A stretch of DNA of 5,697 nucleotides, taken from contig JAIRRD010000143.1 of NCBI GenBank assembly GCA_031256155.1, forward strand, positions 1 through 5,697. The letters run 5' to 3'. The translations under genes were made by a program, and so were the position numbers. Below, piece by piece: positions 1 to 4,279 of the stretch; positions within the stretch are counted from its first letter, which is position 1; the number at the start of each line of letters is the position of its first letter. Source of the DNA: Holophagales bacterium. Lineage in GTDB: Bacteria > Acidobacteriota > Holophagae > Holophagales > Holophagaceae. A model generated the notes under the pieces. That model saw only the letters and a program-made list of their open reading frames with translations. It did no database searches and was not told where the DNA came from.

Positions 1-343
1 GATCCGTAACAATACTGTGTCCGCATTTTTTGCAGATGGTGCGTAAGTGCTGTGAACCCTCATGCTTACCGCACTTACAAGCCCAGTGCCCTACGGTATA
101 GTCAACAAACTCTACCTCAAGGGTGGCATCCGAGCCATCTGTGTTCTTTCCGTTGTTTACAGGAAACATGCTGTCAAAAACAGCCTTTAGTCCTCGGCCT
201 TCACGTTCCGTATGAAGAAGATTCATTTGCAGAAACTCATCGTAACTGCGTTTTTGAATGTCAATCAAGTTTGGAATCGGAACCAGGGAGCGGATTTTCG
301 AAAACGAAACGCGCTGACGATAAATGTTCTGTTGAACACCCAT
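1..343 (-). CDS. rpoB: RNA polymerase beta subunit, N-terminal 114 residues (truncated by window edge)
   Basis: This is the start of the beta subunit, which forms the catalytic core of RNA polymerase together with beta' and alpha. ATG at 343 is preceded by CAGGAG with a 6-nt spacer. Residues 12-40 (VSFSKIRSLVPIPNLIDIQKRSYDEFLQ, in part) are the usual beta N-terminus, followed by GLKAVFDSMFPV (51-62) and LEVEFVDYTVG (75-85). From residue 86 the sequence departs from the common beta pattern: HWACKCG (86-92) and ICKKCG (103-108) give Cys89, Cys91, Cys104 and Cys107, a zinc-ribbon-like set, and the frame is still open at the window edge. Its position after rplL is the standard one. It is probably driven both by readthrough and by its own promoter near 564-592. 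The gene identity is secure; the nature of the Cys-rich segment is inferred. Confidence 0.95.
   Translation of the reverse strand, partial: MGVQQNIYRQRVSFSKIRSLVPIPNLIDIQKRSYDEFLQMNLLHTEREGRGLKAVFDSMFPVNNGKNTDGSDATLEVEFVDYTVGHWACKCGKHEGSQHLRTICKKCGHSIVTD
4..88 (-). other. Zinc-ribbon-like insertion in RpoB (partial)
   Basis: This segment encodes RpoB residues 86-113. It contains C-x-C-G (Cys89, Cys91) and, 13 residues later, C-x2-C-G (Cys104, Cys107), with basic and polar residues between them. In E. coli-type beta subunits this point continues directly into a GEPxxDxxEC segment, so the Cys-rich stretch is an insertion or replacement at the start of the beta1/protrusion region. Zinc binding is inferred from the spacing and the glycines after the Cys pairs. 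The rest of the domain lies outside the window. Confidence 0.6.
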
Positions 344-436
344 GATTCACTCCTGGAATAAGCCAAATCCCTTAGAGACTTGGTGTGGAAATTTCTGATT
401 TGATAAGTCAAGCGGCTGAGAAAAAAATTTACTTGG

Positions 437-463
437 TCGCACAGGGCATACCCACCCGTGCGA
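437..463 (-). promoter_or_regulatory. Hairpin in rpoB leader
   Basis: In the minus-strand transcript TCGCACGGG (463-455) pairs with CCC-U-GUGCGA (446-437), giving nine base pairs with one bulged U and an 8-nt loop. A run of seven U follows after a 9-nt gap (428-422), too far away for a standard intrinsic terminator. It could be a pausing, stability or protein-binding element in the rpoB 5' leader. A second TCGCAC copy at 490-485 could compete for the same 3' strand. Confidence 0.5.
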
Positions 464-518
464 ATCTGGATACCGTTTTCACTAGTGCGATAAAGGTATT
501 GCAACCGAAGCCTTAATT

Positions 519-552
519 AAGAAAGAAAGCAAAACCCGAGTTTAAAATCGGG
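519..552 (-). terminator. Terminator- or attenuator-like hairpin with T-rich tail upstream of rpoB
   Basis: In the minus-strand transcript CCCGA (552-548) pairs with TCGGG (539-535) around an 8-nt A/T loop, and the tract TTTTGCTTTCTTTCTT (534-519) follows immediately. The stem is only 5 bp, so complete termination is unlikely; partial attenuation fits better. It lies just downstream of the predicted start point of the candidate rpoB promoter, so it would act on both the readthrough and the promoter-proximal transcript. Confidence 0.4.
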
Positions 553-563
553 CGCAAGGAATA

Positions 564-592
564 ATCATACCAGAGTGTTGTCTGACTTCCAA
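564..592 (-). promoter_or_regulatory. Candidate rpoB promoter (extended -10)
   Basis: On the minus strand there is a -35-like TTGGAA (592-587), a 17-nt spacer, and TATGAT (569-564) as -10, preceded by TGG to give an extended -10 (TGnTATGAT). An A/T-rich stretch upstream (about 593-640) resembles an UP element. Transcription would begin near 557, giving a leader of about 214 nt before the rpoB ATG. This rests on motif inspection only, but it is the best sigma-70-type promoter I see in the window. Confidence 0.5.
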
Positions 593-671
593 TCAAAATT
601 GCGTACTGAAATTTTATTTGCTTCATAATTTAACTTGTAAAACCGAGATTTTGCAAGCGATTCACGGCCAT

Positions 672-687
672 GATTTGCAAGCAAATC
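672..687 (-). repeat. Short palindrome in the rplL-rpoB gap
   Basis: GATTTGC (672-678) and GCAAATC (681-687) form a 7-bp inverted repeat with a 2-nt centre. The half-site TTTGCAAGC recurs nearby at 650-658 as a direct repeat. The centre is too small for a good RNA hairpin, so if it is functional it would be as a DNA operator. It may also be chance. Confidence 0.3.
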
Positions 688-692
688 CTGAC

Positions 693-726
693 ATAGCAGT
701 TCAACTACAATAAACAGAACTGCTAT
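693..726 (-). promoter_or_regulatory. 10-bp perfect stem-loop after rplL
   Basis: ATAGCAGTTC (726-717) and GAACTGCTAT (702-693) are perfect complements around a 14-nt A/T-rich loop. No T tract follows, so it is not a standard terminator. It sits one nucleotide from the preceding stem (757-728), so the two could stack. It may protect the 3' end of the rplJL message or serve as a processing site. Confidence 0.5.
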
Positions 727-727
727 A

Positions 728-757
728 CCAAGTTGCGCTCCTTTGAACGCAACCTGG
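728..757 (-). promoter_or_regulatory. 10-bp stem-loop after rplL
   Basis: In the minus-strand RNA CCAGGTTGCG (757-748) pairs with CGCAACTTGG (737-728) around a 10-nt loop. All ten positions pair when one G-U is allowed. The same position is an A-C mismatch on the plus strand, which favours an RNA element of the operon transcript. No U tract follows. Confidence 0.5.
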
Positions 758-813
758 CATTATTTGGCGGTGCGTGAGTTTATACAATGTCAAACTCAGC
801 GTCAAAACGGATA

Positions 814-1191
814 CTACTTAATTTCAACCTTGGCGCCAGCGGCCTCAAGTTTTTCTTTAAGTTTAGCAGCCTCTTCCTTGGTAACGCCCTCTTTAATTGC
901 CTTTGGAGCGCCATCAACCAAGTCTTTCGCTTCCTTCAATCCAAGGCCGGCAACCACTTCGCGGACGGCCTTAATAACATTGAGCTTATTCGAACCAGCG
1001 TCAGCAAGCACAACGTCAAATTCTGTCTTTTCTTCCGCCGCTGGTGCAGCTCCGGCGGCAGGGGCGCCAGCAACCGCAACGGCGGAGGCGGATACGCCAA
1101 ATCGTTCTTCGAGAGCTTTGACTAAATTGGCAAGCTCAAGAACAGTCATGGTTTCAACTTCTTGTATCAATTTATCAGCGGTAAGAGCCAT
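814..1191 (-). CDS. rplL: Ribosomal protein bL12 (L7/L12), 125 aa
   Basis: This is the multicopy stalk protein that recruits and stimulates translational GTPases (EF-Tu, EF-G, IF2, RF3) on the 50S subunit. Residues 1-35 form the helical dimerisation domain that binds L10. Residues 38-54 are the Ala/Gly/Pro-rich flexible hinge ([14 protein letters not shown]). Residues 55-125 are the globular C-terminal domain with the conserved [11 protein letters not shown] and [21 protein letters not shown] segments that contact factors. The length is typical of the family. ATG at 1191 follows AAGGA with a 7-nt spacer, and the gene begins 45 nt after rplJ, in the usual L10-L12 pair. Translation must exceed that of rplJ, because several L12 copies bind each L10. 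Nothing in the protein looks unusual. Confidence 0.99.
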   Translation of the reverse strand: MALTADKLIQEVETMTVLELANLVKALEERFGVSASAVAVAGAPAAGAAPAAEEKTEFDVVLADAGSNKLNVIKAVREVVAGLGLKEAKDLVDGAPKAIKEGVTKEEAAKLKEKLEAAGAKVEIK

Positions 1192-1236
1192 GGATACATC
1201 CTTCCAAAGTTAATGTTTGTGTTATTGAGGCAGGCG

Positions 1237-1731
1237 TTATGAACCTGCTTCCTCTTTTTTCTGGCGAATTTGATCTAATGCAACTGCTAGACCAGAAATC
1301 GGGTATTGCATGAGATACAGTAGCTTTCCAATGAGTGTTTCTCGGCTTGGTAGCTCGGCTATTGTCTGAAAATCCTTCACTGTAGTGAGTTGGCCGTCTA
1401 AAATGGCGCCCTTAAAAGTGACAGTGGGGTTTTCTTTCAGGAAATTGTATATTGTCTTAGCTAATCCGACCACATCGCTATCACTTGTGGCAACTGCTGT
1501 GGCACCTTTAAAATGATCCGTTAAAGGTTCAAAACTGGTCTCTTTAACAGCCAGGCGAAGCAGGGTGTTTTTTGAAACCCGGTAATGAGCCTTACTTTCG
1601 CGGAGCGTACGGCGCAGAACTGTGTCTTTATCAACCGTTAAACCCTTAAATCCAAGGATAACAGCAGATTTAGCGGAGGCAAAAGTGCCTTTCAGTTCCT
1701 TAATTTCATTTTGCTTTTTAATCCGGTCCAT
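1237..1731 (-). CDS. rplJ: Ribosomal protein uL10, 164 aa
   Basis: L10 is the base of the ribosomal stalk: its N-terminal domain binds 23S rRNA beside L11, and its C-terminal helix carries L12 dimers. The N-terminal MDRIKKQNEI, the central YRVSKNTLLRLAVKE (50-64) and ELPSRETLIGKLL (126-138) are family hallmarks; the helical tail (about 139-160) is the L12 platform. I chose ATG at 1731, because GAGG with a 5-nt spacer precedes it and the protein then begins like other L10 proteins. An in-frame GTG at 1755 would overlap rplA. The start lies 7 nt after the rplA stop, and the ribosome binding site overlaps that stop (TGAGG), which points to translational coupling. There is no room for the separate L10-binding leader known before rplJ in many bacteria. 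Confidence 0.98.
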   Translation of the reverse strand: MDRIKKQNEIKELKGTFASAKSAVILGFKGLTVDKDTVLRRTLRESKAHYRVSKNTLLRLAVKETSFEPLTDHFKGATAVATSDSDVVGLAKTIYNFLKENPTVTFKGAILDGQLTTVKDFQTIAELPSRETLIGKLLYLMQYPISGLAVALDQIRQKKEEAGS

Positions 1732-1738
1732 AGCCACC

Positions 1739-2431
1739 TCACTTTTCAAGGACACTCAAGGACACAGACACGCTGGGTCCCATTGTCGAGGCCATATGGA
1801 TTGCTTTCACATACTTACCCTTGGCCGCCGATGGTTTGGCCTTTTGGACGGCGTCCATAAGGGCTTTGGCATTTTCAGCTAATTTTTCAGCGCCAAAGGA
1901 CAGTTTGCCCACCGGAGCATGAATAATACCCGTTTTATCTACGCGGTATTCCACTTTTCCGGCTTTAATTTCCTTGATGGCCAGAGCAACATTTATAGTT
2001 ACTGTGCCTGTCTTCGGATTGGGCATTAAGCCGCGCGGACCTAATACTTTTCCTAAGCGACCAACACCCTTCATCATATCCGGGGTTGCCACAAGGGCAT
2101 CAAAGTCAAGAAAACCGCCGGCAATGCGCTCAACAAGCTCATCACCGCCAACGATTTCCGCACCAGCGGCTTCAGCCTCTTTAATCTTTTCGCCCGCCGC
2201 GATAACCGCCACTTTCATTGTTTTACCCGTTCCATGGGGCAAAACAATGGTGCCGCGAACCATTTGGTCGGCATGGCGAGGGTCAACACCGAGTCGCATG
2301 TGAACTTCCACAGTTTCATCAAACTTAGCAAAAGCGTTGCTTGAGATCGTGGAAATTGCTTCCATCAACTCGTACGGACGATCTTCGATCTTGGAGGCGG
2401 CAGCCCGGTACTTTTTGCCAGGTTTTGCCAT
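1739..2431 (-). CDS. rplA: Ribosomal protein uL1, 230 aa
   Basis: L1 forms the mobile L1 stalk of the 50S subunit next to the E site, where it helps release deacylated tRNA. In many bacteria it also represses the L11-L1 message by binding an RNA mimic of its rRNA site. The start [11 protein letters not shown], domain I elements [20 protein letters not shown] (37-56), the signature [16 protein letters not shown] (124-139) and the C-terminal [18 protein letters not shown] segment are all present, with family-typical length. ATG at 2431 follows AGGAGATG at good spacing. It lies 87 nt after rplK, with two hairpins between, and its TGA stop is part of the rplJ ribosome binding site. The protein appears complete and ordinary. 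Confidence 0.99.
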   Translation of the reverse strand: MAKPGKKYRAAASKIEDRPYELMEAISTISSNAFAKFDETVEVHMRLGVDPRHADQMVRGTIVLPHGTGKTMKVAVIAAGEKIKEAEAAGAEIVGGDELVERIAGGFLDFDALVATPDMMKGVGRLGKVLGPRGLMPNPKTGTVTINVALAIKEIKAGKVEYRVDKTGIIHAPVGKLSFGAEKLAENAKALMDAVQKAKPSAAKGKYVKAIHMASTMGPSVSVSLSVLEK

Positions 2432-2455
2432 TACATCTCCTGTTCGTTAGATCTC

Positions 2456-2473
2456 CCGCGATAACGGTCGCGG
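2456..2473 (-). promoter_or_regulatory. Hairpin in rplK-rplA spacer (distal)
   Basis: In the transcript CCGCGA (2473-2468) pairs perfectly with TCGCGG (2461-2456) around a 6-nt loop. It ends 24 nt before the rplA start codon, just upstream of the ribosome binding site. No T tract follows, so it is not an intrinsic terminator. It is a candidate part of an L1-responsive or stability element. Confidence 0.45.
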
Positions 2474-2479
2474 TAACCG

Positions 2480-2504
2480 GAAGTCTCACACGGCGCAAGA
2501 CTTC
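2480..2504 (-). promoter_or_regulatory. Hairpin in rplK-rplA spacer (proximal)
   Basis: GAAGTCT (2504-2498) pairs perfectly with AGACTTC (2486-2480), with an 11-nt loop, 14 nt after the rplK stop codon. It stands 6 nt from a second perfect hairpin (2473-2456). The pair occupies most of the 87-nt spacer and may tune rplA relative to rplK. Confidence 0.45.
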
Positions 2505-2518
2505 ACAAAAATACAAAA

Positions 2519-2950
2519 TCAATCAACAACATCAACGCCCATTGATCGGGCTGTACCTTCGATAGAGCGCATAGCTGACTCAATGCTGGCCGCATTCAGG
2601 TCCGGCATTTTAACTTTTGCGATTTCTTCAATCTGCTTTCTGGTGATGCGCCCAACTTTAGACTTATTGGGAGTCGGACTGCCCTTTTCGAGTCCAATTT
2701 TCTTTTTTATCAAAACAGCCGCAGGCGGCGTTTTTAAGATAAAGCTAAAACTCCTGTCAGCATAAACGGTAATCACTACAGGAAGTATCGTACCCTTTTC
2801 CACAGCGCCAACAGATTTGGCGTTGAATTGTTTGACGAATTCCATGATGTTTACGCCATGCTGGCCAAGAGCTGGTCCAACTGGCGGCGCTGGAGTCGCT
2901 TCGCCAGAAGGCAACTGTAGCTTAATGTAGCCTGTTATTTTTTTTGCCAT
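2519..2950 (-). CDS. rplK: Ribosomal protein uL11, 143 aa
   Basis: L11 binds the GTPase-associated centre of 23S rRNA with L10, helps factor turnover and, in many bacteria, senses stalled ribosomes for RelA. The N-terminal domain carries the proline-rich [18 protein letters not shown] segment (21-38), the region known in the family for thiostrepton contacts. The C-terminal RNA-binding domain runs from about residue 72 with [18 protein letters not shown], then [18 protein letters not shown] (103-120) and the ending [14 protein letters not shown] at 2950 (MAKKITGY) follows AAGGA about 9 nt upstream and matches the family start. An in-frame extension to 2986 is not needed. It is the first gene after nusG, behind a 100-nt structured leader. 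Confidence 0.99.
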   Translation of the reverse strand: MAKKITGYIKLQLPSGEATPAPPVGPALGQHGVNIMEFVKQFNAKSVGAVEKGTILPVVITVYADRSFSFILKTPPAAVLIKKKIGLEKGSPTPNKSKVGRITRKQIEEIAKVKMPDLNAASIESAMRSIEGTARSMGVDVVD

Positions 2951-2991
2951 ATTATTTTTTCCTTTTCCCGCAACTGATTCCAACACATGTC

Positions 2992-3004
2992 GGCAACTGT
3001 TGCC
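2992..3004 (-). promoter_or_regulatory. Short palindromic hairpin in rplK leader
   Basis: GGCAAC and GTTGCC meet around a single central base. As RNA this gives a 5-bp stem with a 3-nt loop. It follows the larger stem at 3035-3012 and overlaps an alternative pairing (CAACA with TGTTG, down to about 2980), so the leader could adopt more than one fold. Confidence 0.4.
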
Positions 3005-3011
3005 TTAAAGA

Positions 3012-3035
3012 GTAAGCGGAAGGTCAACCGCTTAC
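3012..3035 (-). promoter_or_regulatory. 8-bp hairpin in nusG-rplK spacer (rplK leader)
   Basis: GTAAGCGG (3035-3028) pairs perfectly with CCGCTTAC (3019-3012) around an 8-nt loop, and TCTTT follows. It begins 15 nt after the nusG stop. The T run is short, so at most it is a weak terminator. The rplK leader is where L1 feedback control acts in E. coli, which makes this 100-nt spacer a candidate L1 target; that role is inference. Confidence 0.5.
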
Positions 3036-3050
3036 CTGGTTGTTAGAGCC

Positions 3051-3686
3051 CTATCGTTTTTCAACTTGAATGAAGTCCAGTTCAACAGGGGTACTGCGGC
3101 CAAAGACCGTCACCATCACTTTGATGGTGCTGCGCTCTTCGTGAATTTCATCAACTTCCCCTTCAAAATTTGCGAAGGGCCCATCTATGATACGTACTTT
3201 TTCACCTTTTTCAAAGCTAAACTTTGGTTTGGGACGTTCCTGAGTCTCCTCGGTGTGATTCATTATCTGCACCACTTCCTCGTCAGTCAAAGGAGACGGT
3301 CTCTTTTTATTGGCACTCACAAAACTAGTGACTTTTGGCGTATTACGAACCAAATGCCAGTCAGTATCAGAAATTTCGTAATTGGAACCTTTTTTTGTCA
3401 CGGCTATCTGAATGAGCAAATAACCCGGAAAAGATTTGCGTTTTTTAAGAACACGTTCCTTTTTGCCGGTTTTGGAATCTGTTCTCATTTCTTCATAAGT
3501 TTCTTCAGGTATTTCAATATCCCCAAAGTAATTGACACGGCCTTCAATAACTATGCGCTGCCGCAGACTCTCTCTCACTTTGGCTTCATACCCTGAATAC
3601 GTATGTATAATGAACCATGCCAGTTTGTTTTCATTCGCTTCGCCAGCGGCGAGATCATAGCCGGGAATATCCTGAAGCTCCGTCAT
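3051..3686 (-). CDS. nusG: Transcription antitermination/elongation factor NusG, 211 aa
   Basis: NusG binds the RNA polymerase clamp and links it to Rho or to ribosomal protein S10. The NGN domain spans about residues 23-123, with WFIIHTYSGYEAKVRESL near its start and the conserved FPGY at 86-89. The KOW domain follows at about 158-211 (KGEKVRIIDGPFANFEGEVDEI). The protein is longer than the roughly 180 residues of E. coli NusG. The extra length is an acidic N-terminal tail of about 22 residues, a few residues before FPGY (DSKTGKKERV) and the linker. I prefer ATG at 3686 over the adjacent GTG at 3689, because AGGGG stands 6 nt before the ATG. It starts 12 nt after secE, the near-universal secE-nusG pair. 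Confidence 0.98.
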   Translation of the reverse strand: MTELQDIPGYDLAAGEANENKLAWFIIHTYSGYEAKVRESLRQRIVIEGRVNYFGDIEIPEETYEEMRTDSKTGKKERVLKKRKSFPGYLLIQIAVTKKGSNYEISDTDWHLVRNTPKVTSFVSANKKRPSPLTDEEVVQIMNHTEETQERPKPKFSFEKGEKVRIIDGPFANFEGEVDEIHEERSTIKVMVTVFGRSTPVELDFIQVEKR

Positions 3687-3698
3687 CACACTCCCCTC

Positions 3699-3890
3699 TT
3701 ACGACCTTGGTACCAAAAAATGTGTAATCCAGCTAAACAAGACATCAGATGCCCAAAGATATGCGCCAACAAACACTGAAACAATTACTACAGCGTAGGT
3801 GGCGCTGAAAACTTTGTTCTTTGTTGGCCAGTCAACTCTGTTCAGTTCAGCAATCAGATTTTTGACTTGTCGTTTGATTGTGGAAATCAA
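3699..3890 (-). CDS. secE: Protein translocase subunit SecE, 63 aa
   Basis: SecE is the clamp subunit of the SecYEG channel in the inner membrane. This is the short single-span form. An amphipathic cytoplasmic helix carries the family motif ELNRVDWPTKNKV (15-27), and one transmembrane helix lies at about 29-56. The E. coli protein has two further N-terminal helices that are absent here, as in most bacteria. The start is TTG at 3890, 7 nt after GGAGG; no in-frame ATG fits. The ribosome binding site is the 3' arm of a CCTCC-TGAA-GGAGG hairpin, so initiation may be restrained. It lies 66 nt after tRNA-Trp and 12 nt before nusG. Confidence 0.96.
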   Translation of the reverse strand: MISTIKRQVKNLIAELNRVDWPTKNKVFSATYAVVIVSVFVGAYLWASDVLFSWITHFLVPRS

Positions 3891-3897
3891 TGAAAAC

Positions 3898-3911
3898 CCT
3901 CCTTCAGGAGG
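3898..3911 (-). promoter_or_regulatory. Hairpin containing the secE ribosome binding site
   Basis: In the transcript CCUCC (3911-3907), UGAA, GGAGG (3902-3898) form a perfect 5-bp GC-rich stem whose 3' arm is the Shine-Dalgarno sequence for the TTG start at 3890. Folding would hide the site. A single strong tetraloop hairpin is stable but can be opened by ribosomes, so it could lower or condition secE initiation. Confidence 0.55.
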
Positions 3912-3920
3912 CCGTGCTTC

Positions 3921-3946
3921 AATTTATGTGATTCGGCAACATAATT
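3921..3946 (-). promoter_or_regulatory. Second hairpin in the tRNA-Trp to secE spacer
   Basis: TTATGT (3944-3939) pairs with ACATAA (3929-3924) around a 9-nt loop. With one bulged base the stem can extend to eight pairs, using AAT at 3946-3944 and ATT at 3923-3921. It lies 10 nt downstream of the mature tRNA-Trp 3' end and may assist tRNA 3' processing or protect the downstream message. Confidence 0.4.
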
Positions 3947-3956
3947 CAGGAAAAGG

Positions 3957-4032
3957 TGGCAGGGGAGACAGGTTTCGAACCCGCGACCTGCGGATTTGGA
4001 ATCCGCTGCTCTACCAGCTGAGCTACTCCCCT
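3957..4032 (-). tRNA. tRNA-Trp (CCA anticodon)
   Basis: It folds as a complete 76-nt cloverleaf: acceptor AGGGGAG/CTCCCCT, D arm GCTC-AGCTGGTAG-AGC, anticodon stem GCGGA/TCCGC with loop TTCCAAA (anticodon CCA), variable AGGTC, T loop TTCGAAA, discriminator G and an encoded CCA end. The D-stem and acceptor pairs are intact; the T stem includes G-U pairs. It sits between rpmG and secE, the position of trpT in many bacterial tuf-secE operons, so it must be cut out of the polycistronic transcript. Confidence 0.97.
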
Positions 4033-4104
4033 ACGGACTGACCCAAACAACTCAGACAATTTCAGGGAGCAATTAACATTTGTCCCCCAAGTACATCATC
4101 TGCA

Positions 4105-4254
4105 TTACTTGGTCTCTCTGTGAACCTTGTGACCAGCACAGGCGCGGCAGAATTTTTTTAGTTCCAGCTTGCCAGTTGTAGTCTTTTTGTTCTTTGTAGT
4201 GCTGTAGTTCTTACGTTTACACTCAGAACACTGCAAATGAATAATATCGCGCAT
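4105..4254 (-). CDS. rpmG: Ribosomal protein bL33, 49 aa
   Basis: This is a small 50S protein near the E site. The 49-residue product starts [24 protein letters not shown] and ends with [16 protein letters not shown]. Cys9, Cys12, Cys36 and Cys39 form two CxxC pairs, so this is the zinc-binding form of L33. In bacteria that carry two L33 paralogues, the zinc form is often replaced by a Cys-less copy during zinc starvation; no second copy can be seen here. ATG at 4254 follows AAAGGGAT, 25 nt after the tuf stop, and tRNA-Trp begins 72 nt downstream. The gene is short but clear, with length and motif order that match the family. Confidence 0.97.
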   Translation of the reverse strand: MRDIIHLQCSECKRKNYSTTKNKKTTTGKLELKKFCRACAGHKVHRETK

Positions 4255-4279
4255 GGCGCTATCCCTTTAGTTGGTTTCT

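Larger units (their letters stand above)
344..813 (-). other. 470-nt structured intergenic region between rplL and rpoB
   Basis: No convincing gene is found on either strand here. Reading with transcription (minus strand), the region holds two abutting perfect stems just after rplL (757-728 and 726-693), a GATTTGC-type palindrome (687-672), an A/T-rich stretch, a probable extended -10 promoter (592-564), a short GC stem followed by a T-rich tract (552-519), a TCGCAC-based hairpin (463-437) and finally the rpoB ribosome binding site (355-350). In E. coli the same gap carries an attenuator and an RNase III site that set rpoBC output relative to the stalk proteins. A similar role is likely here, although the sequence elements are its own. 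Confidence 0.7.

Noticed and set aside
1..4. Window begins with GATC, suggesting a Sau3AI-type clone end
   Set aside because: A four-base match at an edge is too common to support a claim about sequence origin.
265..504. A 79-codon minus-strand frame overlapping the rpoB start
   Set aside because: It is in a different frame from rpoB, which has a clear ATG and ribosome binding site at 343-355. The product shows no recognisable features.
513..626. A 37-codon minus-strand open frame (MKQIKFQYAIL...) in the rplL-rpoB gap
   Set aside because: There is no Shine-Dalgarno sequence before its ATG, and it runs through the candidate promoter and terminator-like stem. It is more likely chance than a leader peptide.
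779..805. TTGACG ... TATAAA promoter-like pair on the minus strand just after rplL
   Set aside because: The boxes look good singly, but the spacer is only 15 nt, shorter than usual for sigma-70. The pair at 564-592 is better placed and better spaced. Not excluded.
743..1213. Plus-strand open frames across rplL, including an Ala/Ser-rich 156-codon frame
   Set aside because: They mirror the Ala/Gly-rich hinge and helices of L12 read backwards; no ribosome binding site or known family was seen.
2951..2986. A longer L11 start 12 codons upstream
   Set aside because: The extra residues [12 protein letters not shown] are not L11-like, and AAGGA fits the internal ATG at 2950.
2997..3027. TTGACC in the nusG-rplK spacer as a -35 box for an L11 promoter
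   Set aside because: It lies partly in the loop and arm of the 3012-3035 hairpin, and no -10-like hexamer occurs 16-18 nt downstream.
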